Below, one piece after another: positions 36,000 through 47,369 of a stretch of DNA of 64,000 nt. The notes under the pieces were generated by a model. It saw nothing but the letters and a program-made list of their open reading frames with translations, did no database searches and had not been told where the DNA came from. The stretch is from Antedon bifida (lineage: Eukaryota; Echinodermata; Crinoidea; Comatulida; Antedonidae), in the NCBI GenBank assembly GCA_963402885.1, contig OY727095.1, positions 23,193,001 to 23,257,000 of the forward strand, in the 5' to 3' direction. A program made the position numbers and the translations under genes. Positions within the stretch are counted from its first letter, which is position 1, and every line of letters begins with the position of its first letter.

Positions 36000-36998
36000 A
36001 AGCCCACCCAACTATCAAATTTACAGCTACCAAATCCACTAGTAGCATAGTGACCATAGAAAATGGTACACTCAAAACTGACCTATTCCGTAAACCCACG
36101 GATAAAAATATGTACCTGCTCCCTAGCAGTTGTCATCCCCCGACACTGTACTAAAAACATACCGTACAGTCAAGCATTACGTATCAGACGTATCTGTTCT
36201 TCAGATTTTCAGAATCGTACCGAAGAACTAACCGGACATCTCCGGAATAGAAATTAAAAGAAGGAATACATCGAAACTGCTATAAAGAAAGCAAAAGATA
36301 TTCCTCGATGTCGAACACTGACGTACAAACCACGTCAGCCAAATTCGACTAGAGTGCCATTGGTCACAACCTATCACCCTAGGTTGCCTCCATTACGGGC
36401 TATTATTGAGAAACATATGCCCATTCTACAGTCCACAGAACGTCTCAGGACTGTTTTTTCAGAACCACCCATTATTGCATTTCGTAGACCTCCCAACCTT
36501 CGTGATATATTAGTCGGATCCAAATTTAAGAGTGAAATTAACTCTCATGACAGCCAAAATTTGGGCAGTCACCTTGGCAAATCTTTCAAAACTTGCAAAA
36601 CTTGTTCATTGGTTGATTCTACTAAAAAATTTAAGAGTAACCAAACTGGCCGTATTTTTCGGATAAGACAATCAATTAATTGTCTAACCAAAAACGTCAT
36701 TTATATCATATACTGTAATATTTGTGGCAAACAGTACGTCGGGGAAACAAAAAACACTCTCCGTATGAGAATGACACAACACAGATCAGCTATCAAAACA
36801 TTAAAGCTTGATCAGCCTGTAGCCGAACATTTTAATTCAGCTGGTCACTCGATTGCAAATTTCAGAGTTATTGCAATAGACCAAGATGTCAAATGAAGCG
36901 ACAAAACTCGCAAAGACAAAGAAAACCACTGGGAATTACAACTTAAAACCACAAAACCTTTTGGACTTAACATTAGGAACATACTCCCAGATCGGTAA
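36000..36998 (+). pseudogene. Penelope-like element, RT tail and GIY-YIG endonuclease
   Basis: Reads IKFTATKSTSSIVTIENGTL, KTDLFRKPTDKNMYL (end of RT), a long linker (KAKDIPRCRTLTYKPR, PLVTTYHPRLPPLR, RPPNLRDILVGSKF), a CKTC zinc knuckle, then NVIYIIYCNICGKQYVGET (GIY-YIG core as IYIIYC..YVGET), LRMRMTQHRSAI, VAEHFNSAGHS and WELQLKTTKPFGLNIRN to a stop at 36998. One TGA interrupts DQDVK-SDKT and there are frame changes near 36130 and 36260. 5'-truncated insertion lying in an intron of the RING-transposase series, same strand. Confidence 0.85.
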
Positions 36999-37129
36999 AA
37001 TTATTCCATTATCTACCAAAATTTAAGTTTCAATATTAACCACCATTTAAGCTGTTTTTTATTTCTTCTATTCCTGTCCACCCAGGCAGCACTTGCCAGT
37101 TTTTATACTATGACGTTATCCAAATTCCT

Positions 37130-37185
37130 TAACTTGCACTGATGAAGGGCTAGTGTTGCCCGAAAGCTCTGCTAACTTTTCTGGC
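37130..37185 (+). ncRNA. Hammerhead-ribozyme-like core downstream of the Penelope frame
   Basis: CTGATGA (37139-37145), stem II GGGC (37147-37150) with GCCC (37158-37161), then GAAA (37162-37165) and GC-tct-GC-TA as a minimal stem III and cleavage-site position. Penelope-like elements are known to carry minimal hammerhead motifs in their terminal repeats. Stem I pairing is not clear to me, so activity is not claimed. Confidence 0.5.
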
Positions 37186-37379
37186 TGTTTTACTTTATCG
37201 TTTTGATTTAGCTTTTCGCTTTTTTTTTTGTTGTATCTCCATTGAGATCCAGCCACTGATACCCACAGCATTGTCATTTTTTCAGTAATTTTCCTTTGGA
37301 TTAATATTTCAATTTCAATATATCATTTTATATTATAATTAATAGCAATGATTATTATATTTATGTTTTTCAAATTCAG

Positions 37380-37712
37380 CCACTAAAACTTGTCACCGAG
37401 ACAAAAGACTCACCACCAGCCATTCCAATCAATTTCGTTATAAATGGATGGCAATGTCTTGCTGAGTTATAATAATTGTTATCCAAACTAATGATATCAC
37501 AGTCAGTAAGTAAATGCAGTATTTTTTTTTTTTTTCAGATTCTGTCCAGGTTTATTCGCTTCAGAGCACAAGATGCGAATATGCCAAGACAAGATTGTAG
37601 GCGATTACCTAATAAAATCCTTAGAATACATGCTTCTAAAGAGAGACTGTGCTACCTCTATCAGAGGGCTGGTGTTAGAAGAAGTAGCAGTCATGTGACT
37701 AACAAAGATTAA
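37380..37712 (+). pseudogene. Exons 2 and 3 of the RING-transposase series
   Basis: 37380-37470 follows an acceptor (caaattcag) and reads PLKLVTETKDSPPAIPINFV to a stop; its phase fits the donor at 35760. 37541-37712 follows a long T-tract acceptor and reads ILSRFIRFRAQDANMPRQDC, then NKILRIHASKERLCYLYQRA to a stop at 37712. The second segment resembles the region after the zinc finger in such proteins. Both are short and interrupted. Confidence 0.45.
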
Positions 37713-37824
37713 AGAACTTGTATAATTTTTCAATTGTATTTGTTTAAATCCATAAAATAAAAAACACATCTAGTTTTTAAAGGATAAAATACCGAAATTA
37801 CAAACATTTCCTATTTATTTTCAA

Positions 37825-37915
37825 TAGGCCTGATGATGAAAGGGCCAAATTTGAACTTTTTAACTCTGAGCAAATGAATTTCTCCTTTGGAGATCAATAA
37901 AATTATTCTGATTCT
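37825..37915 (+). repeat. CR1/L2-like LINE 3' tail
   Basis: ctcctttggagatcaataaa followed by attattctgattctgatctg. A palindrome, a polyadenylation-like signal and a short tandem tail is the usual 3' end of CR1/L2 LINEs. Repeated at 47378-47445. Confidence 0.6.
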
Positions 37916-37916
37916 G

Positions 37917-38088
37917 ATCTGCAAATTTGTGGTTTGGAAAAGCTGAACAACAAGCCCTGCACAACATCGTTCTGATATGTCAAGCCCCAGACCTCATCAT
38001 TAACATAGAAAAGGGTTTAAACCTAGTGATTGATGAGGTCATGCAATTGGATGGGAGGCAGTGGGTCTCACCAAAAACAAAGAGGTAA
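37917..38088 (+). pseudogene. Exon 4 of the RING-transposase series
   Basis: Open reading GKAEQQALHNIVLICQAPDL, IINIEKGLNLVIDEVMQLDG and QWVSPKTKR before gtaatg. A diverged copy lies at 47446-47605 and is also largely open, which supports coding origin. Function not recognised. Confidence 0.45.
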
Positions 38089-38373
38089 TGTATAACCGAA
38101 CAATTAATTCATATTGATATGAAGGTGATGGTATAATCTTATAAAACCTAGTGTATGTTATTGTTATAATTTAAATTTACTCATTGCAGAACTCATAACA
38201 TTAGGCTATTTTGTTTTGGGGACTATGATTTTTTATCGCGAATAAATTGCAATTTCCTTAGACAATTTTTTGTTATGAGATTTCCATGTACTGTATAATT
38301 TGGAATTTTAAAAACTACTTAAATCCCTGCTAAACATATTAAGTATTGCCTTTTTATTTTTGATTAAAATCAG

Positions 38374-38763
38374 TGCAGCAGATCCTGAAATCATAAACCG
38401 CGATTTTAAGTCATTTTTAGACCATGGCCAAGACATAAAGAAAAGCAAGCTGCTGTCAAAGAGTGTAATTAAACCTCACATGGTCAACGTTGAGTTAAAC
38501 AGGGTGAGCGACACAACATGTATAATAAATCCATTTGTTTTTTGTTTTTTTAGCTGGTTGAAGTGTCAACTTTTTTGATGCATGTTGGACATGCAAATCG
38601 TTTAAAAATTTAAAAAAACAATACCAATCATAATATAGCATGCATACCTTTATTTGTCAGTGTAATTAAAGTATTAAAATTATATTTTCCAGGTATCCAT
38701 TCCAGCTTTGCACATATTGCTTGGTCTATTAAAAAAAATGTATGATATGCTGGAAAAGGACGC
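38374..38763 (+). pseudogene. Exons 5 and 6 of the transposase series
   Basis: 38374-38503 (acceptor aaaatcag, donor gtgagc): ISAADPEIINRDFKSFLDHG, KKSKLLSKSVIKPHMVNVEL. 38693-38763 (acceptor ttttccag): VSIPALHILLGLLKKMYDML-EKD. 'RxxxSxxxDFxxFxxxG...AK...NV...P' followed by 'IPxLHIxLGxxxK' is the same two-step pattern as in the minus-strand relic at 12.0-11.6 kb, so both derive from related transposases. Confidence 0.6.
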
Positions 38764-39865
38764 ATATAACTGTTTTCAAACGTACAAACTGCGTCATAGC
38801 TTGATCGTTTGTCGCATGCAACGATCGTAAAAGAGCTAATTAAATTATGCATTTCGTATTGTACCGCCCACCGTAATTGTTTAGTCGTTAGACGCATGTT
38901 AGCGTTAAAAGTCGCTTGTTTTATTATGCCTACGTACTGCTGCTGTAGACCATGTAAACGATGTATAGGCCTAGCTGCCTTTCGTCAACAAGAACCGTAG
39001 AAAATTATATGAAACACAGAATTTTTTAATAAATATTATTACAGTATAGATTGACTAATCACTCACACATTCTATAAAGTGCACTACGTACAGTAACAGT
39101 TATAATAAATAAATGCCGATTCAAAATAATCGGGCCTTCGAGTTGTTAATGAAGGCTTGTCTGTCCATTCCAACATTATCGAGAACTTGTTTGAATAACA
39201 TGTTTGTATTTCTACCACGCTTCGAGCATTTGTCATCTTGGAAGAATGTTCACTAGGCTAGATCAACTCAAGTGTGTGCCAGCCCCATATATGCAGGGAT
39301 GATGATGTCACCAGCTTTTTGCTAAGTGCTGGTCGGCATTTTTTTCTTCGCCGCTGTTGTCGGAGGTGTATGTAACATTTTTAGGTTAATTAAATGCATT
39401 TAATTTAATATTTGTTTTGATTGTGTGTCGAGGTAGTCTATGAATATAATAATTCAAATTTTAAAATATTTTAACTGTGTTATTGCAATCCGAGTATAAT
39501 CCCTCACCCATAATTTTCACCAAATTTCATATTCTCGGTCATACAGTTTTATTCTATTAACTGTTAAACAGATTATTTTGGAAAGTCCTTCAAGTTTAAT
39601 GCATTGCTAATTTACCACAGAAGATAATAATAATAATAATTCAGAAACAAAAAAAATAAATAAATTAAAAAATCGATATTTATATTTGTTCCGATTTATA
39701 TATTAAAGAATATTGAGTGAACTTGAGTATTCTCTACGTACAATCGTAAGTCATGCATTGCTAATTTATCTACCGTACTACATTACAATATTCATTGTCC
39801 TGGGTGGTACTTTCTGCGATGATTAGCGACGTCAGAATTGTTGAATAGCGTAAACACAGGACAAA

Positions 39866-41260
39866 TCAAACAAACATCGGTTGTGTCCCAAGATTCAAAT
39901 TGTAAAACATGATGTAAACTGTAGAAATGGTCCCCATTTTCTTCGAGCATTGGCGATGGAAATCCTCCATTAACTCGTATTTGTCCATAGCTTCTTTCGC
40001 AATTACTGGGTACGTGGTAAAATGGCTACAATCTTCTTCACTACATTTATAAAATTCCGTAAATCCCTTTTGTCTGTGAATATATTTTAACATGAAGTTA
40101 ATTACCTCATCAACAATGTCACTTTTTGCCACTGTTAGATGACATTATCTCATAGCAGTGTTTAAAGTCACTATATGGAGTTTCTTCTTGACCGGAAGCA
40201 ATGAATGAAGTTTGAATTTGATTACCAACAAACCTTAAACCACCCCAGTAATTACGTAATCGCGACATAGCAGCGTCATACACGAGATGTATTTTATTCT
40301 GTTGTTCATTGTCTGCAAGGTCCGGTTGCTTGTCTTTGAAGAGTCTACAATAGTACAATAAATTTGTGTTATGTCCAGTATTAAAATCACATCCCCATCT
40401 GTAATTATTGTCACAATAGACTCTCCGTTTTGCGTGTCCTCTTTAATTATTGGTAGGTCATTTACATGAGATGCAACATCACATTTGGTTTTGGGACCCC
40501 TTTGCGCGTTGGTCCATTTCACTGAACACCGAGTTTAAATCTCCCATGCTTATTTGAAGACGCTTGAGGTGGGTCATGAAGTGTAAATTTTAAATAGCAA
40601 CACGGTGTGAGTAGACTTCCATTTCGCGAAGGAAAGTTGTGGTCTAAGTAGTTGGGTATGTCGTTTGTCGGAAAGAAGTGGCAAATCTTTGTCCTTCTGT
40701 CGACGGCAAGTACATCTGTTCCTGTAAGAGAAGAAAACAAAATGTCCAGTATAGGTTTTCTAAACATGATTTCACTAGCAGTAAAAAGTTTGGAAAGGCC
40801 TATATTAGCTAACTATTTAATTGCGAATAAGTCATCTTTTCTTTGGTAATTTAATGTTATTTTAATTGTATATTATATTATGATAAACAAAACATGCCAA
40901 AGGTACATAATTTGAGAAGATGACCCAAAAAAAAAGAAGAGAAGAAAGTTAAGGTCATACAGAGTCTGGCCACTAAAAAAAAAGGATATTTGAGCAGGAC
41001 AAGACGAAAAAAGCAGTAAGAAAAAAATGCATACCGATCTTGATTTTGTTCTTCTTGTCAATTGAATAAAGAAGACTATTTCTCGGGTATAATGTGTTAA
41101 ATTGAAAGGCATATTTAACTCTTGCATTGTAAAAATGACCATTGTCGTTGGGTTTCATACGGTTTTCTTTTCTGGGTACTTTGGCATCAATATGGCCTTT
41201 ATATCGCGATGCATTTTTTCTTCCCTCGTGCCGGCACTTAAGCATCCAGTGAACAGTGTT
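39866..41260 (-). pseudogene. DDE-type transposase-like relic
   Basis: Exon 41260-41034: MLKCRHEGRKNASRYKGHID, KYAFQFNTLYPRNSLLYSID to donor gtatgc. Exon about 40731-40530: GTDVLAVDRRTKICHFFPTN (the join restores KIGTDVLAVDRR), YLDHNFPSRNGSLLTP, SSNKHGRFKLGV. Then, across frames, IVTIITDGDV, LLYYCRLFKDKQPDL, MSRLRNYWGGLRFVGNQI, ETPYSDFKHCYEI, GFTEFYKCSEEDCSHF. The DDE assignment rests on 'VxIITDGxxD...' plus general resemblance to anonymous invertebrate transposon proteins. Inserted antisense in an intron of the plus-strand RING-transposase series. Confidence 0.5.
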
Positions 41261-41585
41261 TATAAAATGTTTTTTTTTAAAATAAACGATTATACAGAAA
41301 AATGTATGTTATTTCCAAGCACATTATAGAAATTCAACACAATAAAACACATGTCTGTCCTAGTTTTATGACACATTATTTTAAACTAGATTTGCAGTGT
41401 TTTCCGTATGATACATCCTCATCCTGAACCTCACCATTTTTAATATGAGACAGGATGCATCCATTCAAATAGTTGAGGGTGAATTGCTTTTTTTTAAACC
41501 ACAAATTGAAATATGTTTTACTGTTGCCATCTGCCTTTGTAAAATTGTGTACATGCTTGACTTAATAAATTATCCATTATTCCAG

Positions 41586-42705
41586 GTGAATTTTTAAAAA
41601 GTAGCTGAAGCCACATCCAATCGAAACTCTTGTGCAGAAAAAATTAAGTCTTTGGATGCAGACATTGATGCTCAACCAACTGTCGTCACTTGTTCAACAT
41701 GACATTTTCACAGCTTGGACACCAGATAAATCTAAAAGATCAAGAAGTTAAAGGCTTGGTAAATATAAATAAAATGTAGTTAAATTAAAATGAATTCAAT
41801 TAAACGATTTTACTACACATTTTATATTTCCTAATAGCGTACTACAAAATTTGGAACTGGACCTCTTGCTACTCAAATGGATGAAATACTAAGGAAAAGC
41901 AAAATTCCTCACCAACAATATCATGGAAAGAGTTTTGTTGGAAACCATGTATACAGAGCATGTAAAGTAAGTGTTTTACATTGTCTTAGAAAATTGATTA
42001 ATAATAATAATTTCAAAATACAATGTGCCTTTGATCGTTATTTGGAATTAGTCAAGTTTGATTATTATATAAATGATATTAAAAGAATGTGAATATGCAA
42101 GTGATGTTTATCTTTCCTGATGTGCTTGTGTTTTTAAGTTTCATTTACGTACCACTACACTGCCAGTGGCAAAAGGCTTCCTACTTTCTAGGAGTTTTAT
42201 CAGATAATCTATATTGTTTTGACAACTCTTGCTGATTTTGTCATTTTTCCTCCAACTGTTACCATGTTGTTGTTGTTTCAGTTTAATGTAATAGACAAAC
42301 TTGTGGATGGAGTTGAAATCACACTAAAGCAACGACTACATCACTACCCTGAACACTGTAAGAATCTGTTGGAGATCAAGTTACAAAAAATACCTGAATC
42401 GTTTACACAAGTTCTCCAAAGAATACAGAAGGATAGCACAAGGGGTCATACAACCAAAGCTCCACATGCTGGAAAACCATGCCATTCCATTTATGAGGGA
42501 GTGGAAAGTAGGCATTGGTCTGTTAGCAGAACAGGGAGGTGAACTTATCCATGCTGAATTTAATCGCCGTAAAAGGGCTGCCTATGGTATCACAAGCAAT
42601 CTGGATCAATTGATGTCAATGATGAAGTCACATTTGGTATTTACATCACCCGAGATTCAGTATGAAGTAACACAACCCAAGAAGTGCAGGAAAGGTGAAG
42701 AATGA
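41586..42705 (+). pseudogene. Last exons of the RING-transposase series
   Basis: 41586-41758 (ends FNMTFSQLGHQINLKDQEVK-GL before gtaaat), 41838-41967 (RTTKFGTGPLATQMDEIL, QQYHGKSFVGNHVYRACK before gtaagt; phase 0 join) and 42282-42705 (FNVIDKLVDGVEITLKQRLH; after one frame change SKEYRRIAQGVIQPKLHMLE, NHAIPFMREWKVGIGLLAEQ, GGELIHAEFNRRKRAAYGIT and a stop). 'SFVGNHVHRxLK' and 'KLHxLExHxxPFxxxWxxGxGxxxEQGxExIHAxFN' are the C-terminal blocks of a widespread transposase-like family. Apart from the frame change the C-terminal 100 residues are intact. Confidence 0.65.
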
Positions 42706-43210
42706 TATGGGTCTTTCCATGAACTTGGGTACACAATTTGTGAGTCATGAGAGTCAAAATTTCAATTTGTAGGTAGTAAAACATTAAAACCTATAAGGAC
42801 ACACCTTTTGCAATATTCATACCAAAATGCCATTTGTATACTTAGAACAGACCGTGTTTCATGTGTAACATGGACACCAAAGTTAAAACTTTAACATTCC
42901 CAATGAGAATATTGATTTTTTTAATTTATATAACATAATTAAATATGCACAGTGTAGGCTTCTGCTACACTAGAACATAAGGTTACAGAACTTTCTTTTA
43001 ACAAACCATTTTATTTAGACAGTAGATGGCTGCAAACATTGCCGATTTTTTAAGTATTTGGGCAGGAACAAGATTCTATATCATTTTAGTAACAAAATCA
43101 TTCAATTTATTTAAAATATACTGTAAATGCATGCAGAATATTATATGTGTAAATATTCTTCACTACAACATCCTCAGTTAAACATCAGGTTATTTGAATA
43201 AAATTGTTTG

Positions 43211-43760
43211 TTAATTGTAAATGAAGAATAATGAGCATCGAACAGGTTTATTTCTGAAACACTTGGTTCTTAAATGCATCACTGCTTTGGACATAAATTT
43301 GTGGACAGCATGGTGGTCATGTTTCTTGTCATTTGAAATAAAAACCAGCGACTCATTGATGATGTCATTATCATCACACTCTGTACATGGGTAGAATGGA
43401 ACCAATGGGCAGATTGAATTTCATCTTGATGCTGACAGAAAAAGTTTTCTGCAAAATTCAAAACCATAGCAACGCATCCCTTGGGAAGGTTCTTTGTAAG
43501 GTATGAAACTGTTGGTTCTGCCAAGCTGCATTGTGGAGGTGCGCACTAATGCTTTGACTTTCCTGAGCCAATTCTTTAATGCATTCTGCAATTGTAGTTT
43601 GTTCTTTATCATATACTTTAATCGCTTTTCCATTTTCTTCTAGTGTTACACGTTCCCATTTTTTCCATTTCATTGATTTAGTACATTCAGTCAACTTTTC
43701 CATATGCATTTTCAGCATTTCTGTTCCACATGTGGTACACTTGCGTTCTATGCATTTGCG
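43211..43760 (-). pseudogene. Transposase-like relic, DFAEN family
   Basis: RKCIERKCTTCGTEMLKMHM (about 43755), KSMKWKKWERVTLEENGKAI, IAECIKELAQESQSISAHL, then after a frame change LTKNLPKGCVAMVLNFAENF, CQHQDEIQSAHWFHS (about 43470-43400) and PFYPCTECDDN..SLVFISNDKKHDHHAVHKF (43390-43280), ending LRTK. The two acidic blocks (LxFAEN; ISxDxxHD) look like the first two metal-binding positions of a DDE-like enzyme, but the Asp of DFAEN is Asn here. C-terminal third missing. Confidence 0.6.
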
Positions 43761-43879
43761 CTGGTAATAGGTGCTTCCTGGTGGCTTTGGACACAGTGAC
43801 CCTATTCCCTCTCCTCCAACCCTTTCTAATACACCTTAAAACTACTGTTTCACCCCAGTGTAATCGTCCATTAAAAAAA

Positions 43880-45038
43880 AGCTCAAGCAAGCAGGTAAAG
43901 TTTTTTAACCTTCCAAAAAGCTGTTGCAAGAATACAGATTCCTTCCATGCAGTCGCAAATACCCAACAGAAAGTTTGTTTCTGCACGGTTTCCCCTGGGT
44001 TAAATTTGGACAGCTTTCCTCCAAGTTGCCTTTAGGACAGATCTAATCGTTGTATGATATGGGAGCAATAGCTAGAGAAACAGTATAGAATGACAGTTAT
44101 CCCTACACAATTTACAGGTTTCTAGATTTGTGTAAGCCATTAACCCGTCGACAAATAATATGAGTGCAAACTTTACATTTTGTGTTTTGACAAATGGTAA
44201 AAAGTGATTGGTGTCCATCCAGCCTCTCAGACCTGGGAACATCATCATCGGGGAACATATAGTCCCGCCGCATTACAGAATGCTAATACAGTAATTTGAG
44301 CACGAGACGAATTACCTAAATGGTATACCTCTTTACAGCCAAGTTCAGCAATCACTCTATCTGACTAAACAGCCAGAGGAAATCCAGATTCATCCTTGTC
44401 GGATCTTTCATGGCTTGAACGAGATTTTCTTCGTCTGCATATCGCCAAAAGTTTGTGAAGCAGGCCTCTATTTTTGCAAAGTCGACGATTGCCTTTTCCT
44501 TTCCAAGGTGCTCGGGCGTCTCGTCAAATTTGGATGCCGTTTACAAAATAAATTGAGCCATTTCCTTCCCGGTTGGTTGTCTGTGAAGGGATTTGGACGT
44601 CTGTCCTTATATATAATCCTTTTCACCGTATCCCGGAGTTGCCAGTGTGTGAGGGTGTATCTGATCCTCGACATCTCCAGGACGCAGTTCACAATTTTCT
44701 AAAACAGAGTATAGTACAAAAAATTGACTGAGAATGTGTTTGTTTTTTTGTTGTTTTATTATATTACCGATGTACCGTAAGTATGTACTAACAACACTAA
44801 TATTAATTTGACCTCACCTTCTTTTCTGCTGTTAAAACAGTACTTGGACCTGGCTTGCATATTATAGGGTTCTTCTGTGGTGTTTATCCCACAGGGTTGA
44901 ACGTGGGATGCCATACAAAGACGATGCCTTATTTTCTGAAATTTCCCCTTTCTCTATTTGTTCTAATATCGTCTGGTCTGTATACCTTGTATAAGGATGG
45001 CTTTTTTTGGTCTTAACTTTCCTTGCAATAGGTGCCAT
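43880..45038 (-). pseudogene. Pogo/Tigger-type (CENP-B-like) transposase relic
   Basis: Starts at 45038 with MAPIARKVKTKK and a Psq-type helix-turn-helix (YTRYTDQTILEQIEKGEISE, ASSLYGIPRSTLWDK). 44692-44468 is the CENP-B-type second DNA-binding motif (LTHWQLRDTVKRII, NPFTDNQPGRKWLNLFCKRH). The DDE region is in several frames: VIAELGCKEVYHLGNSSRAQ, ITVLAF, GWMDTNHFLPF, ALILFVDGLMAYTNLETCKL and LKATWRKAV, then QTFCWVFATAWKE. Order matches Tigger/Jerky-like enzymes (DESGF..ITVL..FxDGHxSHxS). Stops at several points; dead. Confidence 0.75.
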
Positions 45039-45039
45039 A

Positions 45040-45945
45040 TCTAAGACTACAGCAAAAAAATTAAGCTATTGATTTTTTAATACAGTAATTGTTTATTTCC
45101 CATGTTCTGTAGGCCTACTACTTTATCAATTTATATAATATAGGCAACAGTGCCTGTATTCACCAATCATAAGTGATATATATTTCGTTTGTCTTAAATA
45201 CCAAGTAATTTAACTTTGTTAATGCTAATGATAGTGTAGTAATACGGGATATTACAGAGCATGGTCGGATGTCACAAAAAGAAATATTTTCAGGTTTTTC
45301 TTTTTGCTATATTTCTTGGTATTCAAATAAAATCATAATACATTGTATTAAACTCCATGCAAAAATATGTAATTAAGAATATATATATAATAAACTTAAT
45401 AAACTAAATTAAATTTGAGCAGCAACGCATAATGTCAACTATTTATTATCAAAATACAATTATTTGTGAAAATAAAGGATTTCCAATTCTCTTTAGAAAA
45501 CGACCACATTACACTTATATAACTTGTAATTAACAATTATATCTTAATGTCTTACCAGCTCAGTGGCTCTCTTGGCACTGGCCTCATACGAAGTCTTATT
45601 TCATGTTCGTATATACCACATACAGCCTAAAATAAATCAAGTGAATATTTGATAGGACTGACAAACTCATTTTTGTCATTATAACAAAAAGTTATAGATT
45701 CGGCCTCTTTACACTATGCAAGTTAATTAAAGAGTGCCTTTAAATGTATAGATTAAAAATAAATACATTTGAGCAATGAAGTCTCAAAAGTATACTTAAC
45801 GAAGAATAACACGATAAAAAGTCTTAACTAAAAATACAAAGGCTCAAAATCAATTGATATTTGATAAACCTGCACTACACTACCCCTTTCTTGGCAGTAA
45901 ATATATAATTTAACTGGCGTGTGCCTATCAATAATTATTGTGCAT
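45040..45945. other. Intergenic, nothing recognised
   Basis: AT-rich, no family-bearing frame. Confidence 0.5.
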
Positions 45946-45949
45946 GACG

Positions 45950-46335
45950 GTTCAAATTCTTTTTTAAATCTATAATCATAATCCATCATATTGATGGCAG
46001 GTAATTTTCAAATGTAGCTTACGTGTTCAAAATCTTTTTTAAATCTATAATCATAATCCATCATATTGATGGCAGGTAATTTTCAAATGTAGCTTACGTG
46101 TTCAAATTCTTTTTTAAATCAATAATCATAATCCATCATATTGATGGCAGGTAATTTCTAAATGTAGCTGACATGTTCACATTTTAAAAAATCTTTAATC
46201 ATACTCCATCATATTGATGGCAGGTAATTTCAAATTTCAAATTTCAACAAATGTAACTTGCGTGTTCAAATTTTTTTTTTAATCTATATAAATCATAACA
46301 CATCATATTTGATGGCAGTGAATTTTATAATTTTA
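45950..46335 (+). repeat. 75-bp tandem repeat, five units
   Basis: Units begin gttcaaattctttttt at 45950, 46025, 46100, 46175 and 46264; each contains ccatcatattgatggcaggt. The first three are nearly identical, the fourth carries a 14-base internal insertion (caaattt duplicated) and the fifth is diverged. Confidence 0.92.
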
Positions 46336-46404
46336 CTAATTATTATTGTGTATAAATAATTTCATAGTTATGCAATTATATTATATTCAGTATACAGTAG
46401 GCCT

Positions 46405-46830
46405 ACAGTATGCTGTAGTTTAAAGGTCAATAACCATACTATCGGCCATTCTTGTACAAAATGTGCCATTAGACTGGATAGAAACACACATGTTTTAAAC
46501 AATTTAAAAAGAAAAAAAAATTCATAAGACCACAATTTTCAAAGTTATATTATTATTATATTATTATATTTGACTAATAGTTCAAAGGTCAATAGTTGTA
46601 GAATCGGCCATTTTTTGTAAAAACATTTCATTATAATAAATATGAATGTATAGTTTCTGAACAATTTGAGCCCTATTTCGTGTCTCTCCTATTATTGGTT
46701 ACTGAGATACGATAAATCAAGGTCAAAGGTCAAAATGTCAGAAATAAGACTTGCATCCATTTTTTGAGAAAATGTGTTATTAAAGTGAATATAAATCTTT
46801 ATCTTGTTTTTTAATCTGTTATAATACTGC
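46405..46830 (+). repeat. Short-period dispersed repeat, copy B (diverged)
   Basis: Three units with aaaggtcaat..cggccatt..ttagactgg/taataaatatgaa..ctgaacaatttgag, spaced about 140-160 bases. Related to copies at 29.6, 49.7, 50.9 and 60.1 kb and to the long inverted repeats at 55.5 and 58.0 kb. Confidence 0.7.
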
Positions 46831-46844
46831 ACGTTTTAAATTGT

Positions 46845-46912
46845 TGCAATATTGTTGTTTTAATCTGTCCATATGGACAAATAAAATTTCTTGAATCTTG
46901 AATCTTGAATTA
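46845..46912 (+). repeat. LINE 3' tail
   Basis: tgtccatatggacaaataaa then ttcttgaatcttgaatcttgaa: hairpin plus (TTGAATC)n tail typical of CR1-like elements. Confidence 0.6.
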
Positions 46913-47369
46913 TTTAAATAATTATCACTTAATTATTTAAATAATTATAACTAATATAAATAAAAACTGCCCAGGTTTGGGACATTGCCGAAGACTGGTA
47001 TATCTACCCTAGGCCTACGTGCCGAGTAAAATAGGCCTAGGTTACTAGTCAATATATTTAATTGATATGGGTATAATTTACTTTAAAAAAAAACAGTAAA
47101 GAATAAAAAATATTGATTTATTATATAGTAACAATTGCTACCTCATAAAATTTACTTACCATTCATCCAAGAGCTGGCTGATTTACACAGGGTTTTTCTA
47201 GTGTCTGGGATCTATCCACACACTTCTACCATGTGATTACAATTTACAAAATGCAAAAACTATGATCGACGAAAAATTCACACCGTAACAAAATATAATC
47301 GCAAAATATATATTTATTGATGAATTAAGGATTACAACATTTTTAATAGGATTTTTATCAACTATTAAT

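Noticed and set aside
37840..37912. Short coding exon MNFSFGDQ..NYSDSDL
   Set aside because: The sequence is a LINE 3' tail (hairpin, aataaa, attctg repeats), duplicated at 47.4 kb.
35192..42705. A RAG1/RAG2-like (ProtoRAG) transposon
   Set aside because: No RAG1 core block (for example the catalytic-region wording around the DDE residues), no kelch-type RAG2 exon and no recombination-signal-like ends were found; only the N-terminal RING/finger region resembles RAG1.
45950..46335. CRISPR-like array
   Set aside because: Repeats are contiguous 75-base units without unique spacers, in animal DNA.
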